Positions 14,872-22,840 of a stretch of DNA of 30,213 bases are shown piece after piece; position 1 is the first letter of the stretch; every line of letters starts with the position of its first letter. A model generated the notes under the pieces. The model made no database searches, was not told the DNA's origin, and worked only from the letters and a program-made list of their open reading frames with translations. Location of the stretch: assembly GCA_900545555.1 (NCBI GenBank), contig UQZI01000020.1, positions 1-30,213 of the forward strand. The letters run 5' to 3'. The translations under genes were made by a program, and so were the position numbers. This DNA comes from an uncultured Collinsella sp. Lineage in GTDB: Bacteria; Actinomycetota; Coriobacteriia; Coriobacteriales; Coriobacteriaceae.

Positions 14872-15837
14872 TTACTTCAAAGAGGCAAGAAGATGCTCAG
14901 CGGCACCGATGAGCGGAGCATCGCCCTCCAGAGAACCGATGAGGATCGGCGTGTCCTGAAGCGGATCGAGCGCCTGGCTGGCATAGCCCTCGTGCACCGA
15001 ATCCTTCCACGTCTGCGAACGCCAATCGGGACCTTGGTGAATCACGCCGCCCGAAAGCACGATGACCTCTGGATCCAGAATATTGGCAAGCGAGCCCAAG
15101 CTGGCGCCCAGCGCAAAGCCGGCGTCATGGATGACCTCGGTCGCCTTTGCGTCGCCAGCACGACACAGGTCGTTCACGTCGCGACCGACCGAAGGACGGC
15201 TGGGGTCAACTCGACCGAAGCGTTCGTCGTACATACGGCCAATCGAGGTGCCCGAAGCAACAGACTCAAGATGGCCGGAACGCCCGCAGGCGCAGGGAAT
15301 GCCGGCGGCAGCCGAGCACTCGATGTGGCCCATATGACCGGCAGCACCATGGAAGCCCTGCATCACGCGGCCGTTCTCGACATATGCGCCGCCGATGCCC
15401 GTACCGATTCCCAGGCACAAGACGGAGAACTTGCCCTTGCCGACGCCCCAGTGGGCCTCGCCCAGAGCATGAGCCTGCACGTCGCCCACAACGGCAACGG
15501 GAAGACCAAGGTCCTCGCGCAGACGCGGCCCCAACTGAACGCCGGACCAGCCGGGCATGATCTCATTGGCATAAGCAATGGCGCCCGTCTTGGGATCGAC
15601 GACGCCTGCGGCACCGATACCGACACCGAGAACCTCGACATCGGGATTCGCCTCAAGAGCGGCCTTGATAGACGCCTCGATACGCTGGAAGACGGCCTCG
15701 CCGCCCTCCTGGGCCTCGGTAGGAACCTCGGCCTCAAAAACGGGATGGGGCACACTACCGTCAGCCGGGTACTCCATGATGGCAGTCGCAATTTTAGTTC
15801 CGCCGATATCGACAGAGCAGACGTACTTGTTCTCCAT
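14872..15837 (-). CDS. nanK: ROK family sugar kinase, probable N-acetylmannosamine kinase
   Basis: Probably phosphorylates ManNAc to ManNAc-6-P. GAAGGAG before the ATG at 15837 fixes a 321-residue protein, normal for ROK kinases; a longer frame upstream is rejected. The phosphate-binding DIGGTK motif is at 10-15. The sugar- and zinc-binding region reads GHMGHIEC and CACGRSGHLE, with His where many members have the last Cys of the cluster. LGIGTGIGGAYVENG and VVLSGGVIHQG are also typical. The family also contains glucokinases and regulators, but there is no N-terminal HTH and the gene sits between the lyase and nanE, which supports ManNAc kinase. A large hairpin (15909-16004) precedes it. Confidence 0.8.
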   Translation of the reverse strand: MENKYVCSVDIGGTKIATAIMEYPADGSVPHPVFEAEVPTEAQEGGEAVFQRIEASIKAALEANPDVEVLGVGIGAAGVVDPKTGAIAYANEIMPGWSGVQLGPRLREDLGLPVAVVGDVQAHALGEAHWGVGKGKFSVLCLGIGTGIGGAYVENGRVMQGFHGAAGHMGHIECSAAAGIPCACGRSGHLESVASGTSIGRMYDERFGRVDPSRPSVGRDVNDLCRAGDAKATEVIHDAGFALGASLGSLANILDPEVIVLSGGVIHQGPDWRSQTWKDSVHEGYASQALDPLQDTPILIGSLEGDAPLIGAAEHLLASLK

Positions 15838-15908
15838 GTCGCTCTCCTTCGGAGATAAAAACAACTACAGGAAATGAGGGCAGAATTATCGCCACAGGTT
15901 GATAAAGG

Positions 15909-16004
15909 TTTCCCAGGTGCCCGAGGTTGGGGTGAAAGTGGTCGGGCGTTGACCTAATGGGTCACGCCCGACCACTTGAGCCCCAAGATCGGGTGCCTGG
16001 GGAA
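15909..16004. repeat. 96-base nearly continuous hairpin between lyase and kinase
   Basis: The arms 15909-15954 and 15960-16004 pair almost along their whole length around a five-base TAATG loop. The core AAGTGGTCGGGCG (15936-15948) and CGCCCGACCACTT (15965-15977) is perfect. Further perfect or wobble-paired blocks extend to both ends, broken by a few mismatches near 15925 and 15935. It begins four bases after the lyase stop on the minus strand. There is no T-run. It may be a REP-like repeat or an mRNA stabiliser; its sequence is not related to the elements at 188-312 and 494-617. Confidence 0.75.
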
Positions 16005-16007
16005 GCT

Positions 16008-16928
16008 TTACAGGAGACCGTTATCCTGGAGGACCTTCCTAATAGCCTCGACGTTCTCGCCAGTCATGGCCTTCACCGGGCGCGGCATGGTCGGGCTGTC
16101 GAAGATGCCCATGAGGTTCATAGCGGTCTTGAAGGCGCCGACGCCACCGGCATAGCCCTGGACGCCCGAGGTGACATCCCAGATGTGGGAGATCTCGTTG
16201 AGGCGATCCTGCTCGGCCTTGACGGTAGCCCAGTCACCGGCCTGAGCGGCCTTCCACTGGCGCACGTAGCCCTCGGGCTCAACGTTGGCAAGGCCCGGGA
16301 CAGAACCGTCGGCGCCACCGAGGTAAGCGCCGTCGACGACAACCTCGTGACCGGTGAGGATACTCATCGGATGACCGTTCTTCTCGTTCTCCTGAACGAG
16401 GTAGCGGAACGAGATGTCATCACCCGAGGAATCCTTGACGCCAGCAAGGACGCCCTCGGCGCCGAGCTTGGCAAGGAGCTTCCAGGGGAGCTTGGTGTGA
16501 ACGCAGACGGGAATGTCATAGGCAAAGATGGGCAGGTCGAGCTCCTCGTGCAGGATGCGGAAGTGCTCCTCGACCTCGGTCATGCCCTGCAGGGCATAGA
16601 ACGGGCAGGTGGCGACAAGCGCATCGGCGCCCAGCTCCTGAGCGACCTTACCGTGCTCGATCATGCGCTCGGTCTCGGTATCGATGATGCCGACCAGGAC
16701 GGGCACGCGGTGGTCGACGATACGAACGGCCTCGGCAATGATCTGGCGACGACGCTCATCGGTGGAGAAAACGACCTCGCCCGAAGAGCCCAGGAAGAAC
16801 AGGCCATCGACGCCGGCATCGATCATGCGGTTGATGCTGCGCTCAAAGGAGGCAACGTCGAGCTGGTGGTCTTCGGTATCGGGAACAACGACGGGAGGGA
16901 TAACGCCGGTGAATTTCTGAGTTGCCAC
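16008..16928 (-). CDS. nanA: N-acetylneuraminate lyase (DHDPS/NAL superfamily)
   Basis: A class I aldolase expected to split N-acetylneuraminate into ManNAc and pyruvate. The best start is a GTG at 16928, six bases after AAGGAG, giving 306 residues; a longer in-frame extension has no homology. The TIM barrel shows the pyruvate-binding GSSGE (47-51), Tyr137 in AYDIP and Schiff-base Lys165 in GVKDSSG, the same numbering as in E. coli NanA. The superfamily also holds dihydrodipicolinate synthases and keto-deoxy sugar aldolases. The neighbours nanE and a ROK kinase favour sialic acid, though the specificity loop was not compared with known enzymes. It follows the esterase paralogue by 68 bases. 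Confidence 0.85.
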   Translation of the reverse strand: MATQKFTGVIPPVVVPDTEDHQLDVASFERSINRMIDAGVDGLFFLGSSGEVVFSTDERRRQIIAEAVRIVDHRVPVLVGIIDTETERMIEHGKVAQELGADALVATCPFYALQGMTEVEEHFRILHEELDLPIFAYDIPVCVHTKLPWKLLAKLGAEGVLAGVKDSSGDDISFRYLVQENEKNGHPMSILTGHEVVVDGAYLGGADGSVPGLANVEPEGYVRQWKAAQAGDWATVKAEQDRLNEISHIWDVTSGVQGYAGGVGAFKTAMNLMGIFDSPTMPRPVKAMTGENVEAIRKVLQDNGLL

Positions 16929-16996
16929 AAGAATCTCCTTAGTTGTCTGGCGGGCGGCCCTATGCCACCCACTCTTGTTGGCAGTGTCCAGGCCGT

Positions 16997-17848
16997 CTAG
17001 GCCAAAGAACACGGGTAGAACGTTTGGTTAAAAAAGTCGATGACTTCGTTTTCGAACGCATTGATGCGCTCATGAGCGTATTTGGCATAGATGATATGCC
17101 TCCGGTCACACTCAAGACCGTTGAATACGGCAAACTGGCCCTTGGGATCGCACACGGCATCCATGAGCGATGTGCCCATGAGCACCGATCCACGCACCCG
17201 AGACGACAACGCCTCGAGGCCACCGGGAATTGGATTGGCAACCGCCGTGCAGGCGAGGCCCCGCTCGTCCAGAGCAGAAACCGCCAGCGCGACTCCGCCG
17301 CCAAGGCCCTCGCCCCATGCAAAGATGCGGTCGGGGTCCACGCCATCAAGATTGCGCGCCACCTTCGCCATCGCGCAACCCCAACGGACGCGCTTGACAA
17401 AAGCAGGAGAGGCAATCCCCTGCTGCAGCTCGCTGGATCCAATCGCCTCATCGTCCAGCGCAAGCACGGCATATCCCATGGCCGCAAACCTCGTCATGTG
17501 ATGCCATCCCCGCACGGGTCGGTCGATGTCGTGAAACATCAGACATAGCGGCACAAGCTCGGATGCTCGGGCGCGACCGGCAGGCTCGATCAAACGTGCG
17601 TGGACCACATCGCCACCAAGCTCAAAGGAAACCTCGGAGTAGCGGGCATACGGATTGGCGAAATCGATCGCCGTAATACTCGGCCCGCAAACCTCAAGGT
17701 CCGAAGCGGCTATCTCTAATTCGGAAACATCCGCAGAAGCATCACCGCGCCAATCCCGGAAATCAGCGAGCCTTGACGAGACCGTTCCGGGAATCCCCAC
17801 AAGGTCGGAGACAATCAGCTCATTGACATTGCTCTCGCACTTAGACAT
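16997..17848 (-). CDS. CE7-like esterase paralogue without catalytic serine
   Basis: A 283-residue alpha/beta-hydrolase that is a shortened paralogue of the CE7 esterase encoded just upstream. Shared blocks include LMFHDIDRPVRGWHHMTRF, the nucleophile-elbow region, GTSLMDAVCDPKGQFAVFNGL and the C-terminal YAHE. The usual GxSxGG elbow reads GEGLGGG, so the nucleophile is replaced by Gly181, while Asp230 and His259 of the triad remain. About 50 residues between elbow and Asp are missing compared with the paralogue, the part that helps build the lid and oligomer interface in CE7 enzymes. The frame is intact, with GGGAGG before the ATG, so it is not an obvious pseudogene. It overlaps the upstream gene by eight bases. 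A non-catalytic binding or partner role is possible. Confidence 0.75.
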   Translation of the reverse strand: MSKCESNVNELIVSDLVGIPGTVSSRLADFRDWRGDASADVSELEIAASDLEVCGPSITAIDFANPYARYSEVSFELGGDVVHARLIEPAGRARASELVPLCLMFHDIDRPVRGWHHMTRFAAMGYAVLALDDEAIGSSELQQGIASPAFVKRVRWGCAMAKVARNLDGVDPDRIFAWGEGLGGGVALAVSALDERGLACTAVANPIPGGLEALSSRVRGSVLMGTSLMDAVCDPKGQFAVFNGLECDRRHIIYAKYAHERINAFENEVIDFFNQTFYPCSLA

Positions 17849-18818
17849 GAGCCTCCCCTCCCTTGCAGAAAAACGGAATGATCAGATCGTCAAAATCCTG
17901 AATCTCCTCGTGGCCAAAGCCTTCAAAGAACTCATGACGCTTTTCACAGGTCAGGTTGTTATAGACCGCAAACTGCGTCGCTGGCGGACAGACGGTATCG
18001 GCTGTGCCGGTGCCAAACAGCACGGGGCATTTGACCATAGGGGCAAAGTTCTTGGAATCGAAGCACGCCAGCTTGGCATAGGCTTCGTCGATACGAGTCG
18101 AGTCCTCGTCAAACCAGCGAGACCAATAGCGCAGGCCCTCGTAGGCAATGTCGTCGGCATCCAAATCCCAGACCAGGCGGAAATCCGACAGGAAGGGATA
18201 GAGGATGGCGGCGCGATTGATAAGCTCGCTGTTAAGTGCACAGGTCGCAATGCCCAAACCGCCGCCCTGCGACGCGCCGTTCACAAACACACGGGCAAGA
18301 TCGATGCCCTCGAGCTCGCGAACGATGCGGCACAGGATGCGAATATCTTGGTGCAAGCGGACATAGTAGAGGTTGGCCGGATCGCCGTCGATACCGGCGA
18401 CGATATGGCCCGCGACCGTTGTGCCCTCAAATCCACCAATGTCCTCGGAGAGACCTCCTTGGCCGGGGCAGTCGAGGGCGATGAGTGCCATGCCCATGCC
18501 CGCAAACGACGCCTGCTCAAACCAGCTGCGGCTTGCACCCGGATACCCATGGAACTGAAGTACCAATGGCACGGGCTCGTCCGAGACGGGTTTAAGGTAC
18601 TTGGCATGCAGGCGAGCGCCACACATGCCGGTATACCAGAGGTCGAAAAGCTGGCAGGTCACGGCATCGGTGACCGATGCCGTCTCGATCGCATAGTCAA
18701 GCCCGACGGCGTCGGCCTCGGCCATGCGGTCCTTCCAAAAGAGATCGAAATCTGATGGACGGGGCATGGCGCCCCGATACCCACCAAATTGCTGTTGTAG
18801 CTCCTGAGCACTTGGCAT
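17841..18818 (-). CDS. CE7 family acetyl esterase (acetyl xylan esterase/cephalosporin deacetylase type)
   Basis: A cytoplasmic sugar deacetylase of 325 residues, the usual CE7 length, with no signal peptide. After the N-terminal PRPSDFDLFWKDRM come VLQFHGYPGASRSW (oxyanion region), the nucleophile Ser183 in GASQGGG, Asp274 in GTADTVCPP and His303 in FGHEE, a complete triad. The ATG at 18818 is chosen by homology; the nearest purine-rich site (GAAAGG) is rather far away and the upstream frame is not homologous. CE7 enzymes remove acetyl groups from small sugars. In this operon O-acetylated sialic acid is the attractive substrate, but that is inference. It lies 61 bases after the second transporter ATPase. 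Confidence 0.88.
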   Translation of the reverse strand: MPSAQELQQQFGGYRGAMPRPSDFDLFWKDRMAEADAVGLDYAIETASVTDAVTCQLFDLWYTGMCGARLHAKYLKPVSDEPVPLVLQFHGYPGASRSWFEQASFAGMGMALIALDCPGQGGLSEDIGGFEGTTVAGHIVAGIDGDPANLYYVRLHQDIRILCRIVRELEGIDLARVFVNGASQGGGLGIATCALNSELINRAAILYPFLSDFRLVWDLDADDIAYEGLRYWSRWFDEDSTRIDEAYAKLACFDSKNFAPMVKCPVLFGTGTADTVCPPATQFAVYNNLTCEKRHEFFEGFGHEEIQDFDDLIIPFFCKGGEAHV

Positions 18819-18879
18819 GGCTCGTGAACCCAACCTTTCGAAATCGCAACGGAGGTGCGCCCGGCAAGGGAAAGCGAGG

Positions 18880-19707
18880 CTACTCGCCGAGCTTGGGATG
18901 CAGCAGCGACGGCGCAGCACCGAGCAGCATCTTGGTGTAGGGGTCCTGAGGGTGCTGGAAGACCTGCTTGGCCTCGCCCTGCTCGACGATCTTGCCGCCA
19001 TTCATAACGATGATGTCGTCAGAGATATAGCGGACCGTCTGGATGTCATGGCTGATGAACACCATGGCCAGGCCGAGCTCCTTCTTAAGGTCGGTCAGCA
19101 GGTTCAGAATCTGCGCGCGGACCGAAACGTCCAGAGCCGAGGTGGGCTCGTCGGCGATGATGGCATCGGGGTTCAACGACAGGGCACGGGCAATTGCGAC
19201 GCGCTGGCGCTGGCCGCCCGAAAGCTGGCCGGGAAGAACCTCGGCGGCGGAGCTGGGCAGACCGGTGAGCTCCAGGAGCTCCTTGACGCGCTTCTCCTGC
19301 TCGGCCTCGGTACCCAGGTTGTGGACGCGCATGGGGTCGAGCAGCTGCTCGCGAACGACCATGCGGGGATTGAGCGCCGTAGCCGGATTCTGGAACACGA
19401 CCGAGATGACACGGCCCATGTGGCGACGGTCCTCGGCGGTACGCTTGGTTACGTCCTTGCCCTTAAAGTAGACCTTGCCGCTCGTGGGGGCCTGCAGGCC
19501 GCACATGACGTTGGCGGTGGTGGACTTACCGCAACCGGACTCGCCGACGATGCCGATCGTCTGACCGGGCATGAGCCTAATCGTTACACCCTGGACGGCG
19601 TGAACCAGGTTGGGGTGCAGAATCGAGCCGGTACGGGTCCTAAAGGTGACGTGGACGTCATCAAGGAAGATGATCGGCTCGACGCCGTTGACTGCGGTCT
19701 CGCTCAT
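18880..19707 (-). CDS. ABC transporter ATP-binding protein, DppF/OppF type (probable sialic acid uptake)
   Basis: The second ATPase of the sat/nan transporter, 275 residues. It has Walker A GESGCGKST, signature LSGGQRQRVAIARAL, Walker B IADEPTSALD and switch histidine in FISHDI. It stops soon after the ATPase core (PYTKMLLGAAPS) and lacks the C-terminal cysteine-rich extension seen in this window's OppF. GGAGGTG seven bases before the ATG overlaps the end of the fusion gene, whose stop codon directly precedes this start. It must pair with the ATPase half of that fusion. The substrate is inferred from the operon; peptide-type transporters for sialic acid are known (SatABCD of Haemophilus ducreyi). 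Confidence 0.9.
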   Translation of the reverse strand: MSETAVNGVEPIIFLDDVHVTFRTRTGSILHPNLVHAVQGVTIRLMPGQTIGIVGESGCGKSTTANVMCGLQAPTSGKVYFKGKDVTKRTAEDRRHMGRVISVVFQNPATALNPRMVVREQLLDPMRVHNLGTEAEQEKRVKELLELTGLPSSAAEVLPGQLSGGQRQRVAIARALSLNPDAIIADEPTSALDVSVRAQILNLLTDLKKELGLAMVFISHDIQTVRYISDDIIVMNGGKIVEQGEAKQVFQHPQDPYTKMLLGAAPSLLHPKLGE

Positions 19708-21723
19708 CTACATCACCTCCGCGTGAGGGGTCAAACCATTTGCCTTGAGCACCTCGTCGGGGAGCTCGGAATAGAAGTGCTCGGTGCCGGGCACGCGCTT
19801 GAAGACCGGACGGGTGTCCAGGCCAATGCGCGGATGGCTCGAGCGGGGCGCGAAGCGATCGCCCTTGGGGAAATCGCGCGGGCTCGGAACGGCGCCGGGC
19901 ACCTGGTGCAGACGGCCCGAACCGCTCTCGATGGACAGAACGGAGCCCAGAAGACCGCGGGTGTACTCGTGGATCGGGTTAGTGAGCAGCTCCTTGGTGG
20001 GCGCCTGCTCGATAACCTGACCGGCGTACATAACCGTGATGTTATGGGCGACCTCGGCGACCAGCGCCAAGTCATGCGAGACGAAGATCATGGCAAAGCC
20101 GAGCTTGGCCTGAAGGTCGTTGAGCAGCTTGATGACCTGCTTCTGGACGGTAACGTCCAGAGCGGTCGTGGGCTCGTCGCAGATGACCAGCTTGGGGTCG
20201 CGGGTAAGGGCCATAGCGATCAGGACACGCTGACGCTGGCCACCGGAAAGCTCATGCGGGTAGCTCTCGAGCGTACGCTTGGGGTCGAGGCCCACGAGCT
20301 CCAGGAGTTCCTCGGCGCTGCGGGTGCCGCCGCGCTTGGTGAGCTGCTTCATCTGGGCAGAGATGAGCATGGAGGGGTTGAGCGAGGACAGGGCGTCCTG
20401 ATAGACCATAGCGATATCGGTACCGCGCAGGCCGAACCACTCCTTCTTGCTCATCTTGAGCAGGTCGCGGCCCTCCCAGAGGACCTCGCCGGAAAGGTGC
20501 TCGTCATCGTCGGTCAGGCCCATGATGGCCAGCGTGGTGATGGACTTACCGCAACCGGACTCGCCCACCAGGCCCATGGTCTGACCAGGACGGACGTCAA
20601 AGTTGACATGGTCGACGACGTTGATATCGCCGTGATGCTCAAACTGGATGCAGAAGTCACGGACCGAGAGAATCGGTTCGACAGACTCGTCGGGCACATG
20701 GCGATCGTCACGCTTGAGCTCGACATCGCGCAGGGCGCCAAGGCGAGCGGAGAGGGACTGGGCCTGCTCCTTGTAGGCGCGAACGGGGTCGGAGACCAGC
20801 AGGTCGGCCTCGCGACGCTTGGAGGAATCGGTCGGATCCAGGGCGGCGGAGGGAGCAGCGGCCATGGCGTCGGTAATGCCCTCGGAGAGGATGTTGAGCG
20901 CCAGGCAGGTGATCATGATGGCCAGGCCCGGGAACAGCGCCTGCCACCAACGGCCGGCGAGCACGCCGCCGCGGGCGTCGGCGAGGATGTTGCCCCAGGT
21001 AGCGGTGGGCTCCTGGATACCAGCGCCGATGAAGGTCAGCGAGGCCTCGAAGATGATGGCGTCGGCGACCAGGGTAACGGTGAAGACCATGATCGGGGCG
21101 ATGCAGTTACGCAGAACATGCTTGATCAAAATCCACGGAGCCTTGGCGCCGGAAACGATGACCGCGCGGACATAGTCCTCGCCGTACTCGGACACGATGT
21201 TGGCGCGCACGATACGGGCAATCTGCGGAGTGTACATAAAGCCGATGGCGAAGATGATCGACGGCACGGAGTTGCCCAGGATGGAGACGAAGACGGCCGC
21301 GAGGGCGATGCCCGGGATGGACATGATGATGTCCAGGATACGCATGATCGTCTCGGAAACGGCCTTACGCGAAACCGCCGCAAGGGCGCCCACGACCGAG
21401 CCGCAGACCAGAGCCATGGCAGTGGCGCCAAAGCCGATAATCAGCGAGTAACGACCACCGTAGAGCATGCGCGACAGAATGTCGCGACCCTTATCGTCGG
21501 TACCGAAGATAAATCCGTTGCCGGGAGCCTGGCGAGCCGTAAAAATCTCGACCGGGCTATAGGGGGCAAGAAGGGGCGCCAGAATCGCAGTCAGGGCGAC
21601 CAGCACCAACACGACGGCGGCAATCTTAGAAGACAGCGTCATCTTCTTCCAGCCACCGAGCTTGAGCCCCTTGGAGGCAGCCTTCTCGAGCTGCTCGGTT
21701 TGCTTCTCTCGAATCTTTACCAT
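19708..21723 (-). CDS. Fused permease and ATP-binding subunit of a peptide-type ABC transporter
   Basis: A single 671-residue protein joining a DppC-type permease to a DppD-type ATPase. Residues 1-290 hold six membrane helices, with FGTDDKGRDI after the first and the EAA loop VRAVIVSGAKAPWILIKHVLRN (about 185-206). A charged linker (290-350) leads to the ATPase: Walker A GESGCGKS (387-394), signature LSGGQRQRVLIAMAL, Walker B ICDEPTTALD and FVSHDLA. The C-terminal extension has no cysteine cluster. No frameshift or internal start was seen, so I take the fusion as real. A similar fused subunit is, as I recall, part of the sialic acid transporter of Corynebacterium glutamicum. It starts three bases after the permease gene. 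Confidence 0.92.
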   Translation of the reverse strand: MVKIREKQTEQLEKAASKGLKLGGWKKMTLSSKIAAVVLVLVALTAILAPLLAPYSPVEIFTARQAPGNGFIFGTDDKGRDILSRMLYGGRYSLIIGFGATAMALVCGSVVGALAAVSRKAVSETIMRILDIIMSIPGIALAAVFVSILGNSVPSIIFAIGFMYTPQIARIVRANIVSEYGEDYVRAVIVSGAKAPWILIKHVLRNCIAPIMVFTVTLVADAIIFEASLTFIGAGIQEPTATWGNILADARGGVLAGRWWQALFPGLAIMITCLALNILSEGITDAMAAAPSAALDPTDSSKRREADLLVSDPVRAYKEQAQSLSARLGALRDVELKRDDRHVPDESVEPILSVRDFCIQFEHHGDINVVDHVNFDVRPGQTMGLVGESGCGKSITTLAIMGLTDDDEHLSGEVLWEGRDLLKMSKKEWFGLRGTDIAMVYQDALSSLNPSMLISAQMKQLTKRGGTRSAEELLELVGLDPKRTLESYPHELSGGQRQRVLIAMALTRDPKLVICDEPTTALDVTVQKQVIKLLNDLQAKLGFAMIFVSHDLALVAEVAHNITVMYAGQVIEQAPTKELLTNPIHEYTRGLLGSVLSIESGSGRLHQVPGAVPSPRDFPKGDRFAPRSSHPRIGLDTRPVFKRVPGTEHFYSELPDEVLKANGLTPHAEVM

Positions 21724-21726
21724 AAT

Positions 21727-22683
21727 CTACACCGTCCTGATGCGCGGGTTGATGAGCAGGTAGAGCATGTCAACCACGATGTTGATGATGATGAAGGCAA
21801 GAGCAACGACGATGACGACGCCCTGAACCAGGTTCGCCTCGTTGCCCTGAACGCCCTGCAGAATCGCGGTGCCCATGCCGGGGAGGTTGAAGATAACCTC
21901 GATGACGACGGCGCCGCCCATGAGGTAACCGATCTTAAGACCGAGGGTGGTGACCGGGGTGATCAGCGCATTGCGAAGAACGTTGATGCCGACGACGACC
22001 TTCTCGGGAACGCCGGCGCCGCGAGCCATACGGACATAATCCTTATCGAGCTCCTCGACCATGGCGGTACGCACGATACGAGTCATCTGGCCCGTCAGTG
22101 GAAATGCCAAGGCGATAGCGGGCATGATCATACGTCCCAGATAGCCAGCCGGATTCGTGGTGAAGTGAGGCAGAGCACCCGATGCCGGAAGCACCTTAAG
22201 GTAGGAAGAGAACAGCAGGATCAACAGAACGGCAAGCCAGAACGACGGGGTTGCCAAGCCGGCGATGGAAAAGACGCGGATCACTTGGTCCGGCCATTTG
22301 TCGCGATACAGTGCCGCGATGACGCCGAGTAAAAACGAAACGACCGCACCGATGGCAAGGCCGATGAAGGTCAGCTGCATCGTGACGGGCAGGGCCGTGG
22401 AGATGCGCTTGGCAACGGAGTTGCGAGCAGCACCATAGGTGCCCATGTCGCCATGGATCAAATCGCCCATATAGCGCACGTAGCGCACGGGCCAGGGGTC
22501 GTCCAGACCATACTTCTCATGGTACTCGGCAACCGCCTCGGGCGAGGCACCGTCACCCAACGCCGTGTAGGCGGGGTCGGTCTTGGAGAACGACATAAGG
22601 AAGAACACCAGGACGGTGACGCCCAATGCCATGATCGGCAGCGCCACAAGACGCCTTCCAATCAAACGTAGCAAGTTGTTCAC
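21727..22683 (-). CDS. ABC transporter permease, DppB type (probable sialic acid uptake)
   Basis: The first permease subunit of the sat/nan importer, 318 residues with six predicted membrane helices. The best start is GTG at 22683, five bases after AAAGGGGAG; an upstream TTG adds eleven residues without a good site. The first helix (LVALPIMALGVTVLVFFLM) leads to SFSKTDPAYTALG in place of the usual PGDP. The EAA loop VRMARGAGVPEKVVVGINVLRNA and the C-terminal LINPRIR are typical. It pairs with the permease half of the downstream fusion. A hairpin at 22745-22778 separates it from the binding-protein gene. Confidence 0.9.
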   Translation of the reverse strand: MNNLLRLIGRRLVALPIMALGVTVLVFFLMSFSKTDPAYTALGDGASPEAVAEYHEKYGLDDPWPVRYVRYMGDLIHGDMGTYGAARNSVAKRISTALPVTMQLTFIGLAIGAVVSFLLGVIAALYRDKWPDQVIRVFSIAGLATPSFWLAVLLILLFSSYLKVLPASGALPHFTTNPAGYLGRMIMPAIALAFPLTGQMTRIVRTAMVEELDKDYVRMARGAGVPEKVVVGINVLRNALITPVTTLGLKIGYLMGGAVVIEVIFNLPGMGTAILQGVQGNEANLVQGVVIVVALAFIIINIVVDMLYLLINPRIRTV

Positions 22684-22744
22684 GTTCTCTCCCCTTTCTT
22701 TTGTCGGTAGGACCAACTGGTATATGAGTACGGATACTCATTAC

Positions 22745-22778
22745 AAGACCCGAGCGACATCGTTGCCGCCCGGGTCTT
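22745..22778 (-). terminator. Stem-loop between the binding protein and permease genes
   Basis: AAGACCCG (22745-22752) and CGGGTCTT (22771-22778) form an eight-base stem with a GC-rich loop. The minus strand then reads GTAATGAG, without a T-run. Like the stem between oppA and oppB, it probably reduces rather than stops downstream expression, favouring the binding protein. Confidence 0.45.
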
Positions 22779-22840
22779 TGTTTCAACTATGAGGATACGG
22801 TCCCAACGACCGACATCCTGCATACAGACTCAAGCGAGTC

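Noticed and set aside
16008..17012. Longer lyase starting at 17012
   Set aside because: The extra N-terminal residues overlap the end of the esterase gene and lack homology, while a GTG with AAGGAG lies at 16928.
16997..17848. Calling the degenerate esterase a pseudogene
   Set aside because: The frame, start, ribosome-binding site and coupling to the upstream gene are intact, and two triad residues remain, so expression is likely.
18817..22332. Plus-strand open frame of 1171 codons opposite the transporter genes
   Set aside because: It is antisense to three well-supported ABC genes, and its sequence is the mirror of their conserved motifs; long antisense frames are common in GC-rich DNA.
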